This document shows positions 26,836-35,574 of a stretch of DNA of 64,000 bases, in pieces. Source of the stretch: Ornithinibacillus caprae (GTDB taxonomy: Bacteria; Bacillota; Bacilli; Bacillales; Amphibacillaceae); assembly GCF_009728145.1 (NCBI RefSeq), contig NZ_WOCA01000019.1:20669-84668 (forward strand). Reading direction: 5' to 3'. A program made the translations under genes and the position numbers. The notes under the pieces are model-generated. The model did not search any database. It saw only the letters and a list, made by a program, of their open reading frames with translations, and was not told where the DNA came from. How positions within the stretch are numbered: the stretch's first letter is position 1; the number at the start of each line of letters is the position of its first letter.

Positions 26836-26919
26836 GAATAAAACTCGGCATTCACCAAGCCTTTATGATGAATGCCTTAGTAGCAATTATGTAGGATAAG
26901 AAAATTTCTTACCCTACCA
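26836..26919 (+). repeat. Dispersed two-hairpin repeat, copy C
   Basis: Hairpin 1: GGCATTCACC with GATGAATGCC around AAGCCTTTAT. Linker CTTAGTAGCAATTAT. Hairpin 2: GTAGGATAAGAAA with TTTCTTACCCTAC. The GTAG/CTAC closing pairs replace GCAG/CTGC of copies D and E, a compensatory change. It lies between the zinc-ribbon gene and the end of thiT. Confidence 0.8.
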
Positions 26920-26924
26920 AAAGA

Positions 26925-26956
26925 AAAAGATAGCCTCTTGAGAAGCTATCCTTTTG
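26925..26956 (-). terminator. Intrinsic terminator of thiT
   Basis: AAAGATAGC pairs with GCTATCCTTT around the CTCTTGAGA region, with a T run on the minus strand side. Confidence 0.75.
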
Positions 26957-26971
26957 TGAGCGGAATTGTTT

Positions 26972-27547
26972 TTATGCTGCCGTACTTAGTAAGGCTTTTG
27001 GTTGCTTATTAAATAAGAAGAAGACAACAACCGTACATAAAATGATTGACGGCACAATGTAAGAGATATTATAAATTAATGAATATACCCAGATGTTTGT
27101 AAATTCTGGTGGCATATACTCTGCAAAGAAAACAACTCCTGCAACAAAATGCGCAGCAAATCGTAACATAGAACCTATGATAATCCCAAATGTTATATAT
27201 GTTAGATAGGTTTTCGTTTGCCCTTCTTTAAGAGCTTCTTTAATTTGCTTAGCAAAGACACCAGCAAATCCTAATACGGTAAATGCTACAATATAATCTA
27301 GAAAACCTTGAACTGGGTGCATAATCCATGCGCCAAACGGAATTTGTAATGCTCCCCAAATAAGGCCCGCAAGCAGTCCACCTTTTATCCCCCAGCGGAA
27401 TGCTACAATAAAGATTGGAATCATTGCAAATGAGATAGACCCACCTTGCGCCCAAATCTTAAACGATAATGGAATAATATCAAGTACTAAAGCTAAAGCA
27501 GCAAAAATGGCCACCTCAATTAAAAATAAAGTTTTTTTCGAATTCAT
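26972..27547 (-). CDS. thiT: Thiamine transporter ThiT (ECF S component)
   Basis: A 191-residue membrane protein with six helices, the substrate-binding S component of an energy-coupling-factor thiamine transporter. Features shared with ThiT/YuaJ include an early MIPIFIVAFRWGIKGG segment and a central GALQIPFGAWIMHPVQGFLDY region with the thiamine-binding aromatic residues. The ECF energising module is not nearby, as usual for group II ECF systems. GGGGAGG precedes the ATG. A TPP riboswitch and terminator lie in its leader. Confidence 0.92.
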   Translation of the reverse strand: MNSKKTLFLIEVAIFAALALVLDIIPLSFKIWAQGGSISFAMIPIFIVAFRWGIKGGLLAGLIWGALQIPFGAWIMHPVQGFLDYIVAFTVLGFAGVFAKQIKEALKEGQTKTYLTYITFGIIIGSMLRFAAHFVAGVVFFAEYMPPEFTNIWVYSLIYNISYIVPSIILCTVVVFFLFNKQPKALLSTAA

Positions 27548-27604
27548 GTAATTTCCTCCCCTTCATGTAATCTAAAAATCTAGTCTACTACTAGATTTTT
27601 AAAC

Positions 27605-27664
27605 ACAAAAAAAGCAATGCCGAGGGGAAGCTTCCTGATGGGGAATCCGCTCACATTGCTTTTA
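27605..27664 (-). terminator. Riboswitch-controlled terminator upstream of thiT
   Basis: AAAAGCAATG and CATTGCTTTT pair around a second hairpin-forming segment, followed on the minus strand by seven T. It sits between the TPP aptamer and the thiT start and should form when TPP is bound. Confidence 0.85.
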
Positions 27665-27681
27665 ATCCATCAAAAAAGCCA

Positions 27682-27762
27682 CCATCCCTACGCTAGTACT
27701 AACTAACAGGTTCAAAGGGTCAGAACATTACTCATGTTCACTCTCAGCCATTCGGCTCCCCC
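27682..27762 (-). ncRNA. TPP riboswitch (THI box)
   Basis: On the minus strand the aptamer reads GGGGAGCC, GGCTGAGAG, then GACCCTTTGAACCTG, TTAGTACTAGCGTAGGGA: these are the conserved THI-box blocks in order. It precedes a terminator and thiT, so thiamine pyrophosphate should switch off thiamine uptake. Confidence 0.95.
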
Positions 27763-27885
27763 TGTAGGCTTTACATTCACTTTTTTTGCTACAAGTATTG
27801 TAACCTACTTTTCAGATATTTACAATGAAAGATTATTTGACCTTTTTCTAGCGCTTCTCTTTTGGAATTATCGACCTTGGCAACA

Positions 27886-27918
27886 AAGAAAACCCCCAAT
27901 TCACCACAGAATTGGGGG
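27886..27918 (-). terminator. Intrinsic terminator of the oligoendopeptidase gene
   Basis: CCCCCAATTC pairs with GAATTGGGGG; on the minus strand it is followed by TTTTCTTTG. Confidence 0.85.
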
Positions 27919-27929
27919 ATACTCTCAAA

Positions 27930-29720
27930 TTATAAAGTTACAAATTCTTCAACGTCTTTTACACATAATGCAATTGCTTCTTCCCAGAAATTTGGTTTGG
28001 TTAGATCTACATTTAAGTGCTTCTTCGCTAAGTCTTCTACTTTCATACTACCAGTATCACGTAGTAATGCGATATAGTCATCTTCAAAGCTTCCACCTTT
28101 TTCAACTGCGTGCGCATAGATTCCTAGACTAAATAGGTAACCGAATGTATACGGGAAGTTATAGAAAGGTACCCCAGTGATATGGAAGTGCAATTTAGAT
28201 GACCAGAAGTTTGGGTCATATTCACCTAGTGCATCACTATATGCTTCTTTTTGCGCTTCTATCATTAATTCATTCAAACGTTCAACAGAAACTAATCCTT
28301 GTTTACGCTCTTCATAAAAGCGAGTTTCAAATAAGAAGCGTGCGTGTATATTCATGAAGAATGCAACACTACGTCCAATTTTATCCTCAAGCAATGCTTG
28401 TTTTTCTTCTTTATTCTGAGCACTCTTAACAGATGCATCGGCAACGATCATTTCTGCAAATGTTGAAGCTGTTTCTGCAACATTCATTGCATAGCCTTGA
28501 TTTAAACCATGGATATCGTTCATTACATGTTGGTGATATGCATGTCCTAATTCATGTGCTAATGTTGAAATATTAGAGGTAGTACCAGAGTAGGTCATAA
28601 ACACACGAGTTTGTTCACTATCTGGAAAACTTGTACAGAATCCACCCGGTCGTTTACCAGGGCGATCTTCTGCTTCAATCCAACGTTTTTCAAACGCCAT
28701 TTCAGCAAAGTCAGCCATTTTGGGACTGAATTCACGGAAGTGATCTACGATAAAGTTAGCACCTTCTGTATAACTAGATTTTTTCACAGATTTAGAAATT
28801 GGGGCATTCACATCATAAATACTTAGCTTATCTAAGCCTAACAATTCAGCTTTTTTATTTAAAAACTTTACAAAATGCTGCTTGTTATTAGAGATAGCTG
28901 TCCACATTGCATGTAATGTTTCTTCTTCCATACGGTTAATGGCTAATGGTTCTTTAAGTACATTTTCCCATCCTCTATGTTTATATGTCTGCAAACGGAA
29001 TCCGGCTAAATGGTTCAATGTTTGTCCAAATAAATCTGCATGATCAGACCATGCCTTACTGATTTGTTCGAAGACATGTTTACGTACTTCTCGATCAGGA
29101 TTACTCATTTTGTTGGCTGCTTGTCCAACAGAATAGGAATTAACTTGTCCATCTTCTTCAATTTCTACTGTCATATTTCCAACGATTGTTTCATACATTT
29201 GTCCCCATGCATGATATCCATCCACAGCTAAGTCATTAATTAATACCTCTTGGTCACCGGATAGTAACTCTTTTGCCTTATTTCTTGTTTCACTTAACAC
29301 AAAAGATAATTCATGAAGACGTTCATCAGTAATTAATTCATCCCAAGCTTCATCATCAAGTTCTACAAGCTTTTGGTCAAAATTTGTTTTCACTGCATCC
29401 ATTTCTGCCTTTAATGCACTACGTTTTCCGACTAATAAATTTGCTGCTCCGTCTTTTACATTTTGTGCACTTAAACAGCTAATAAAAGCAAAAGATTCAC
29501 GTAACTTTTTCATTGTGCTTTCTAATTGCTTCGTTATATTCACTAATTTGGTAGTGCGTGTTTCGCTATTACCCGGATCAAAATCATCAACAGATGTACC
29601 AAGCTTCTTGATCTCATCTTGTACAGTACGTAAGTATGTTTGAAATTCTTTAGACTCACTTCCACCTGGGAAAATCACATCCAAATCCCATGTTTGGCTA
29701 TATTCTTTCGTGCCTTGCAT
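27930..29720 (-). CDS. Oligoendopeptidase F-like M3B metallopeptidase
   Basis: A 596-residue cytoplasmic zinc endopeptidase of the PepF family. The active site is HELGH at 389-393 (context STLAHELGHAYHQHV), with the third zinc ligand expected in the following AETASTFAEM stretch. The N-terminal half is the helical oligoendopeptidase F domain. Such enzymes cleave peptides of roughly 7-17 residues. Length fits the family. AGGAGAG before the ATG; single-gene unit with a terminator. Confidence 0.93.
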   Translation of the reverse strand: MQGTKEYSQTWDLDVIFPGGSESKEFQTYLRTVQDEIKKLGTSVDDFDPGNSETRTTKLVNITKQLESTMKKLRESFAFISCLSAQNVKDGAANLLVGKRSALKAEMDAVKTNFDQKLVELDDEAWDELITDERLHELSFVLSETRNKAKELLSGDQEVLINDLAVDGYHAWGQMYETIVGNMTVEIEEDGQVNSYSVGQAANKMSNPDREVRKHVFEQISKAWSDHADLFGQTLNHLAGFRLQTYKHRGWENVLKEPLAINRMEEETLHAMWTAISNNKQHFVKFLNKKAELLGLDKLSIYDVNAPISKSVKKSSYTEGANFIVDHFREFSPKMADFAEMAFEKRWIEAEDRPGKRPGGFCTSFPDSEQTRVFMTYSGTTSNISTLAHELGHAYHQHVMNDIHGLNQGYAMNVAETASTFAEMIVADASVKSAQNKEEKQALLEDKIGRSVAFFMNIHARFLFETRFYEERKQGLVSVERLNELMIEAQKEAYSDALGEYDPNFWSSKLHFHITGVPFYNFPYTFGYLFSLGIYAHAVEKGGSFEDDYIALLRDTGSMKVEDLAKKHLNVDLTKPNFWEEAIALCVKDVEEFVTL

Positions 29721-29885
29721 CTAATCTCTCCTTTTAAAAAAATCAGTATATTTTCTATAATAACAATTTCTTTATAATTTTTCACTACATTTATTTAGAA
29801 AATCGAAATATTTTTTAACTAATTTTTTCCAATTAGATGTTTGTAAAGTGTTTCGTTTTTGATTAAAATGCTTAATATTATGGTT

Positions 29886-29991
29886 AGCCGCTTTGCCCCG
29901 CTACGGAAATGCATTTCGCTTTCACAGTGACTGTAAGGAGCTTGACAGATGTCGCCCTTGTGCTGGAAGTGAAAGCAACTGCCCAAAGCGG
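29886..29991. repeat. Structured intergenic element with nested inverted repeats
   Basis: CCGCTTTG (29888) pairs with CAAAGCGG (29984), and inside it CGCTTTCAC pairs with GTGAAAGC (29969). The segment is richer in G and C than the flanking AT-rich DNA. It may be a dispersed repeat or an RNA structure. The rest of the 545-bp gap (29721-30265) holds the yceI promoter and otherwise nothing I recognise. Confidence 0.5.
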
Positions 29992-30184
29992 AAATCACGT
30001 TGCTGTTACTTGGCCATTAACAATGTGTATTCTAAACCTTTTTTCTGCGTATTCGATATCTTTTGCGCATCTAACAAAATAAGAATCTGTTAAGTATTAA
30101 ATGAAGCCGCGTTCCGTTCAATCCCCTTACCCTACAAACTTTTTGATGAAAGGTAGAAAACCTCTAAAAACAAAAAACATTTAC

Positions 30185-30213
30185 TTGACTTCTCCTAATT
30201 ATGAATATATACT
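30185..30213 (+). promoter_or_regulatory. Sigma-A-type promoter of yceI gene
   Basis: TTGACT (30185-30190), 17-bp spacer, TATACT (30208-30213), followed about 50 bp later by the yceI start. Near-consensus vegetative promoter. Confidence 0.75.
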
Positions 30214-30265
30214 AAGTAACATAAAGTAACTTACGTATTAAAAATTATATTTGGAGGGAAATACA

Positions 30266-30802
30266 ATGACAAAAACAGTTTGGAATGTAGATGCAGCGCA
30301 TAGTGAGTTAGGTTTTTCTGTAAAACATATGATGATCTCAAAAGTAAAAGGTACTTTTGAAAAATTTGATGCAGTAATTGAAGCTGATCTTGATGATTTA
30401 ACTGATTCAAAAATTGAGGTTACTGTAGATTTAGATAGCATTAATACACGAAATGAAGATCGTGACAACCATTTAAAATCAGCTGATTTCTTTGATGCTG
30501 AAAATCATCCTAAAATGACATTTGTTGCTACAGATGTGAAGAAAAAATCTGATAACAATTTTGACCTAGTTGGAGACTTGACGATTCGTGGAACTACAAA
30601 TTCTGTTACAGTAGATGTTACGCTAGAAGGTGTAAGTAAAGACCCAATGAGCGGAAACGAAGTTGCTGGATTCAGTGGTCAAGCCACAATTAATCGTAAA
30701 GACTTTGGTCTAACGTGGAATGTTGCTGTTGAAACTGGTGGAGTTCTAGTAGGAGAAGAAGTTAAAATCAACTTTGAAATTGAAGCACATAAACAAGCAT
30801 AA
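30266..30802 (+). CDS. YceI family lipid-binding protein
   Basis: A 178-residue cytoplasmic YceI-family protein (beta-barrel fold that binds isoprenoid or other long lipids in relatives). Family signatures: WNVDAAHSELGFSVKHMMIS, DRDNHLKSADFFDAENHP and NRKDFGLTWN. It lacks the signal peptide of the E. coli protein. GGAGGG at 30253 fixes the ATG at 30266; a TTG at 30251 overlaps the ribosome binding site. It has its own promoter and terminator. Often induced by high pH, osmotic stress or quinone metabolism in relatives; no such evidence here. Confidence 0.9.
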   Translation: MTKTVWNVDAAHSELGFSVKHMMISKVKGTFEKFDAVIEADLDDLTDSKIEVTVDLDSINTRNEDRDNHLKSADFFDAENHPKMTFVATDVKKKSDNNFDLVGDLTIRGTTNSVTVDVTLEGVSKDPMSGNEVAGFSGQATINRKDFGLTWNVAVETGGVLVGEEVKINFEIEAHKQA

Positions 30803-30804
30803 TG

Positions 30805-30836
30805 AAAAGGCGCATGGTAAGATGCGCCTTTTCTTA
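30805..30836 (+). terminator. Bidirectional intrinsic terminator
   Basis: AAAAGGCGCAT pairs with ATGCGCCTTTT, between yceI and the convergent permease gene. Confidence 0.85.
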
Positions 30837-30862
30837 TGATCTATAATTTCTATTACTATAGA

Positions 30863-32884
30863 TTATCCACTCCGCTTCATCAACCATAAGAAATACGGAG
30901 CACCAATAATTGCTACTAATATTCCTGATGGAATTTCATTCGGTGCTAATAACGTACGACTTAAAACATCTGCTATTACTAGTAATAGTCCCCCTATTAA
31001 CATGGTGACAGGAAGGAGCCGTTGATTTGATGGCCCTACTAATAGCCTTGCAAAATGCGGTGCAATTAAGCCAACAAATCCGATCGCACCAACAGCAGCA
31101 ACACTAAATGAAGCTAATAATGTTGCTAATAATGCTAATTGAAATCTCGTAGACATTACAGATAAACCTAAACCCGTAGCAGCTTCGTCACCTAACGATA
31201 ACGTGTCTAATCGGCGAATACGCATTAGTAGGATAGGGAAAAGAATAATTACTGGCCAAATTAAATACTGAGCTAGTTCAGACCATCCCCTTGCATAGGT
31301 TGTCCCTGATAGCCATGTAAGTGCTGATGCCACTCCCATATCCGCTTGTACAACTAATATTTGAATGATTGCTGATCCAAAAGCAGACACTCCAATACCT
31401 AGTAATGCTAAAATTGCTGGCTGAAATGCTGCTCGAATTGCTAAAAGCATTACAAAAATAAAAAATACAATTGACCCAATCATCGCTCCTACTGGAATCC
31501 AAATCGCTGAGACACCGACTACATACATTGTTAAAAGTGCTCCGACGCCTGCACCAGATGTTATTCCAATCACCGAAGGATCTGCAAGTGGATTTCGAAG
31601 CACTCCTTGAAAAATCAATCCACTAACAGCAAGGATCATCCCACTAAGTAAGGCTACTAATGCACGTGGTAATCGTAAATTTAACACCAGATTTTTCATA
31701 AATTCATTTTCACCAAATAATGCTTGCATCGTTACGATCGGTTCAAAACCATAATTTCCCGAAGCCATGCTAATAAGCAATGTAACAAAAATAACGAATA
31801 ATAGTATTGGTACGACAACCTTTAGAGGTAGCCTCATCGTTGTTTTTCCAGCAATAATAGAAGCGTTTTCGGACCCATATTTATGCTTCTTCATACGTAA
31901 TACCAAATAAATTAGCCACGGGGCTCCAATTAACGCTGTGATTGCACCAACTGGAAGTTCAGAAAATGATGGATCGATGATACGCGCCAAAATATCTGCA
32001 AGTAGTAAGACATTTGCTCCCCAAATAAAGGAAGCAACAAGTAAAGGAAAATGTTTTCGATATCCGATTAACTTAATAATATGCGGTGCTACTAATCCAA
32101 CAAAACCAATCGGTCCAACTACACTAACGGTAACTGATGTTAATAAAACTGCAAGAATCACAGAAATGAATTTAATTCGGCTAACTTGTTGACCTAACGC
32201 TATTGCAACATCATCACCTAGTGTCAGCGTATCTAATTTATAAGACATAGCGAGTAACACAAAAAAACCTATAGTAACTATTGGCAATGAAAACTGTACA
32301 CCGCTCCAATTGTTTTGTATAAGCGTACCAGATCCCCACAGAAACAATCCTGCCGTCTCATTTTCATAGAAGATTTGTAAGACACTTGTTAGTGATGAAA
32401 ACAAGAAGGTTACAATCATTCCTGCTAATACCATCCGAACGGGAGAGGCATTATTTCCTCCAGATAAAATAAATACGAGTAGGAAGGTAGATATTCCACC
32501 TAAAAATGCAGCAACAATTCCATTCCCTATTAATGCGGTAGGGAATAATACAGTAGCACATACGACAGCAAAATAAGTACCAGAATGAATCCCAAGTGTA
32601 CTTGCTGAAGCTAGTGGGTTTTTGGTTACAGTTTGTAAAACAACACCCGCAACAGCAAGTGCCCCTCCTGCAATAACTCCCATCATGGCCCTTGGTAAGC
32701 GTAAATATCTTACCGTATGATGTTCTAATATATCTTGAGGGTTGAAAATTGCCGCCAATATAGCATCAACTGGTATAGACACATTTCCTTGATTAATATG
32801 TATAAATATAAAAAGGCATAAAAGCGCGGTTCCACCACCAAAGGTAAGAACCGCTGTCAATATTTGATTAACTTTTGCATTCAT
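30863..32884 (-). CDS. Fused double FecCD-type siderophore ABC permease
   Basis: A 673-residue protein made of two complete FecCD-type permease domains (about 1-335 and 345-673), joined by a hydrophilic linker (MKKHKYGSENAS). Each half contains the typical LPRAMMGVIAGGALAVAG/LPRALVALLSGMILAVSG, the GxxGFVGLxAPH coupling motif and a conserved C-terminus. In B. subtilis the corresponding permeases YfiZ and YfhA are separate genes; the fused form is like E. coli FhuB. It imports ferric siderophores with the binding protein gene 5 bp upstream. No ATPase gene is nearby, so an unlinked one (YusV-like) would be needed. Confidence 0.92.
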   Translation of the reverse strand: MNAKVNQILTAVLTFGGGTALLCLFIFIHINQGNVSIPVDAILAAIFNPQDILEHHTVRYLRLPRAMMGVIAGGALAVAGVVLQTVTKNPLASASTLGIHSGTYFAVVCATVLFPTALIGNGIVAAFLGGISTFLLVFILSGGNNASPVRMVLAGMIVTFLFSSLTSVLQIFYENETAGLFLWGSGTLIQNNWSGVQFSLPIVTIGFFVLLAMSYKLDTLTLGDDVAIALGQQVSRIKFISVILAVLLTSVTVSVVGPIGFVGLVAPHIIKLIGYRKHFPLLVASFIWGANVLLLADILARIIDPSFSELPVGAITALIGAPWLIYLVLRMKKHKYGSENASIIAGKTTMRLPLKVVVPILLFVIFVTLLISMASGNYGFEPIVTMQALFGENEFMKNLVLNLRLPRALVALLSGMILAVSGLIFQGVLRNPLADPSVIGITSGAGVGALLTMYVVGVSAIWIPVGAMIGSIVFFIFVMLLAIRAAFQPAILALLGIGVSAFGSAIIQILVVQADMGVASALTWLSGTTYARGWSELAQYLIWPVIILFPILLMRIRRLDTLSLGDEAATGLGLSVMSTRFQLALLATLLASFSVAAVGAIGFVGLIAPHFARLLVGPSNQRLLPVTMLIGGLLLVIADVLSRTLLAPNEIPSGILVAIIGAPYFLWLMKRSG

Positions 32885-32889
32885 TTAGA

Positions 32890-33885
32890 TCACTCATTTA
32901 CCATAGCATCGACTAATGTTTCTGTAAGTACTTTCGCTGATAATGTACCACCAAATGTCCACGTATCTCCTGGTAATTGATGTGTATTACCTTCTTGAAC
33001 AAAGCTCAGATTTTCCCATACTGGATTTCCTTTTAGTTGATTTTCAAAGATATTGTCATCTTCTTGTACAATATATAGGAATTGAAGGTTTTCCTCTTGG
33101 AAATTTTGTAATGCTTCAACGTTTACTTCACTATAGCCGTATACTTCAACTGTATCAGATTCATACGCATTTTCAAACCCTAAATTATTCATTACTTGAG
33201 CTACCATGGAATTATCCGTAAAGAGTCGAATTACGGGTGTGTTTTGGGCAGAGTATGCCTGGGTTGCGATATATGTTGCGCCTTCTAAGTCTGCTTCTAC
33301 AACACGTTCTTTTTGATCTTCCAAAAATTGTTCCAAGTCAGCTAACACGCTTTCAGCCTCTTCTTCCTGATCAACGATTGTAGCAACGGTTTGGAACTCA
33401 TCAATCATATTTTGATAATGATCCTGAATCGCCTCTTCTCCATATGGAGCAAACGTAACGACAGGTGCTATATCTCCTAAACTATCTAAAAACTGTTCAT
33501 GTCTAAAATCCACCGCAATAATTAAATCGGGGTTAAGTCTTGAAATTGCCTCCAAATTAGGTTCTTGACGTGTACCAACATCCTCTACACTTTCATCAAA
33601 TTCTGCATCAATATTCACCCACTGATGAAAACCATCTAAATCAGCAACCCCTGCTGGTTGAATTCCTAAAGCAAGTAAGTGCTCTGCATACGACCATTCC
33701 AATACTACAATGTTTTCAGGTATTCCTGTGATCGTTTGTTCTCCTATTGCATCCTCAATGGTTACTGTACGATCTTGATCTGTATTTGTATCATTTGTTT
33801 CGTCATCCTCTGTGGTATCGTTTCCACCACATGCTACCAGTAATGTTAACGCAATCATAAACAATAGACTGATTAATTTTTTCAT
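32890..33885 (-). CDS. yfiY: Iron-siderophore-binding lipoprotein (YfiY-like)
   Basis: A 331-residue substrate-binding lipoprotein of the FecB/FhuD class. Signal peptide ending LLVAC (Cys19 from the second ATG), an acidic linker, then the two-lobed periplasmic-binding domain with GIPENIVVLEWSYAEHLLAL and NPDLIIAVDFRH. AGGAG lies eight bases before the second ATG (33885), preferred over the first at 33891. Neighbours match the B. subtilis yfiY-yfiZ-yfhA-yfhC arrangement for hydroxamate/citrate-type siderophores, so that ligand class is probable. Confidence 0.88.
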   Translation of the reverse strand: MKKLISLLFMIALTLLVACGGNDTTEDDETNDTNTDQDRTVTIEDAIGEQTITGIPENIVVLEWSYAEHLLALGIQPAGVADLDGFHQWVNIDAEFDESVEDVGTRQEPNLEAISRLNPDLIIAVDFRHEQFLDSLGDIAPVVTFAPYGEEAIQDHYQNMIDEFQTVATIVDQEEEAESVLADLEQFLEDQKERVVEADLEGATYIATQAYSAQNTPVIRLFTDNSMVAQVMNNLGFENAYESDTVEVYGYSEVNVEALQNFQEENLQFLYIVQEDDNIFENQLKGNPVWENLSFVQEGNTHQLPGDTWTFGGTLSAKVLTETLVDAMVNE

Positions 33886-33896
33886 TTTCATTTCTC

Positions 33897-34499
33897 CTAT
33901 CTAATGGTTGATGTTTGAATCCACTCCATGGATTCTGTAATTGGTGTTCTCTCTTTCCCTTTAGGTAATTTGTTCGGATAACCAACCTGAACAACTGCAA
34001 CTAAACGTTGGTTATGAGGATTTAAACCAATATCACGTATGAATACTTCATCCCGTAATGTTTCCTTTGCAGTCCACATCGTTCCTATCCCTTTTTCCCA
34101 AGCTAATAATTGAAAATTTTGTATGAATGCACAGATAGCTGCATAATTCTCATCATCTATATAACCACCATCATCTTCCTTGTCCATATAAAAAAGAATA
34201 TGGTGTGGAACAGAATTAAAAAAGCGATCATACGCTTTTCGAGCTTTCCTTAACTTCTCCTCATTCAACGTTTTTAACAAACCTAATCTTATGTAACTAT
34301 CTACTACCTTTTCACCAAAAACAGATCGAGCCTCGTCCTCATATATTTTAAGTTTCCACGGCTCTTTCATATGATGATTTGGGGCGTAGGAAGCATGACT
34401 TAGCAGCTCTACTAATAAATCTCGTTCTACTTTCTTAGGTTTATAATCTAATATAGTTCTTCTACCCCTGATAATATCCACTAAATTAATTTCACTCAC
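33897..34499 (-). CDS. yfhC: Nitroreductase-family protein YfhC
   Basis: A 200-residue FMN-dependent nitroreductase-family protein (IIRGRRTILDYKPKKVERDL, SYAPNHHMKEPWKL). The best start in frame is GTG at 34499, but it has no good Shine-Dalgarno, so the true start may be a few codons further in. It is the first gene after a Fur box and precedes the siderophore-binding protein, as YfhC is linked to iron uptake genes in B. subtilis. A function in reductive iron release from siderophores is tempting but only inferred. Confidence 0.8.
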   Translation of the reverse strand: MSEINLVDIIRGRRTILDYKPKKVERDLLVELLSHASYAPNHHMKEPWKLKIYEDEARSVFGEKVVDSYIRLGLLKTLNEEKLRKARKAYDRFFNSVPHHILFYMDKEDDGGYIDDENYAAICAFIQNFQLLAWEKGIGTMWTAKETLRDEVFIRDIGLNPHNQRLVAVVQVGYPNKLPKGKERTPITESMEWIQTSTIR

Positions 34500-34509
34500 C
34501 TACTTAAAT

Positions 34510-34528
34510 GATAATGAGAATCTTTATC
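34510..34528 (-). promoter_or_regulatory. Fur box
   Basis: GATAATGAGAATCTTTATC matches the classical 19-bp Fur consensus at 17 of 19 positions by my count. It lies 5 bp downstream of the -10 region of the iron operon, covering the transcription start, so ferrous iron with Fur should repress the operon. Confidence 0.9.
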
Positions 34529-34532
34529 ATTT

Positions 34533-34561
34533 ATATTATATACATATGATACATATGTCAA
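34533..34561 (-). promoter_or_regulatory. Promoter of the siderophore uptake operon
   Basis: On the minus strand TTGACA (34561-34556), a 17-bp spacer and TAATAT (34538-34533). The spacer contains an exact inverted repeat ACATATG-ATA-CATATGT (34542-34558). The Fur box lies immediately downstream. Confidence 0.8.
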
Positions 34562-34596
34562 TAAAAATTTTGTTGAATATCACACGCGATGTATCC

Positions 34597-35463
34597 TTAT
34601 TCTGCTTTACTTTCGACGGATTCTGAAGAAAATACTCGAATAATAATTCTCCCTTCATTTGCTTTAGCACGTATTAAGATTGGATGGTTATATTCATTTT
34701 TAAATGTAAAGTCCGGCCCCCACCAGCTAACTGTTGCATCTTTACCAGGTGGAACATACGGCACATTTCTACTATGAGAATAACGCTCTAATATCGATAT
34801 ACCCTCTAAATCAACTGCATTAAATAACGTTGATGATACCTGACAAATACCACCTCCGATGTCCTCCGACAATTCACCCCTTACAATGACAGGAGCTCGT
34901 TTATAGCCTCTTTCTTTTGTCCGTTTCCCAACCACTTTATTAAATGAAAATTCTTCACCTGGAAAAACAACCGTATTATTAATTGCTTCTGCAGCAAGTT
35001 CAATGTTATGAGATCTTTCCTTATTACTTTTCTTAAAATAAGTCGTATAACTTCCCAATAAATGATTACGTATCTCAGATAACAACTCCCCATCTATCCT
35101 AGGATAAATCTTTTTTTGGGGTACACTTATTTGAAAAGACACATCTGAATAAAAAAAGTCATGAAACCGCTCATATAGCTTCCTCCGATCTAGAGCTAAC
35201 CCTGGTTTTTCAGGAATGATTTCCTCTCGATCGTTAATATAAGCATTCTTCGGTTCTTGATATACTTGTTCTTCGATCCGTTTAAAAAGTATATCCAACT
35301 TATCCTGATCGATAAATAGAGGTTCTACCGTATCAATAGAAAAATGATCACGTACAATTGTTTCACTAACCTGTTCATCTTTTATGACTAAAGTATTGGC
35401 TGTTACCGTAGTTGTAGTTACATATAGGACCAAAAGTATGCAAATAAAAACTTTTTTCAACAT
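34597..35463 (-). CDS. VanW family protein, secreted
   Basis: A 288-residue exported protein: N-terminal signal segment (MLKKVFICILLVLYVTTTTV), a YoaR/peptidoglycan-binding-4-like middle, and a C-terminal VanW domain (GGGICQVSSTLFNA, ERYSHSRNVPYVPPGKDATV). VanW proteins are linked to cell-wall functions of unknown mechanism. AGGAGG just upstream of the ATG at 35463 rules out the longer frame to 35514. Confidence 0.85.
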   Translation of the reverse strand: MLKKVFICILLVLYVTTTTVTANTLVIKDEQVSETIVRDHFSIDTVEPLFIDQDKLDILFKRIEEQVYQEPKNAYINDREEIIPEKPGLALDRRKLYERFHDFFYSDVSFQISVPQKKIYPRIDGELLSEIRNHLLGSYTTYFKKSNKERSHNIELAAEAINNTVVFPGEEFSFNKVVGKRTKERGYKRAPVIVRGELSEDIGGGICQVSSTLFNAVDLEGISILERYSHSRNVPYVPPGKDATVSWWGPDFTFKNEYNHPILIRAKANEGRIIIRVFSSESVESKAE

Positions 35464-35529
35464 ATCAACACCTCCTCTTGTTAGTATTAATCCGATATGT
35501 AAAAGCATGTACAAAAGTATAAGAAAAAA

Positions 35530-35563
35530 CGCTGGTAAAATCGTGGAATCGATTTTACCAGCG
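35530..35563. terminator. Strong hairpin terminator
   Basis: CGCTGGTAAAATCG pairs exactly with CGATTTTACCAGCG across six bases. It ends the yumB/small-protein unit before the VanW gene. Confidence 0.8.
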
Positions 35564-35574
35564 CTTAAAATATA

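Noticed and set aside
27734..28132. Plus-strand ORF of 132 codons
   Set aside because: Overlaps the TPP aptamer edge, a terminator and the end of the oligoendopeptidase gene.
29893..30093. Plus-strand ORF of 66 codons
   Set aside because: Cys- and Arg-rich translation of the structured intergenic element; no ribosome binding site.
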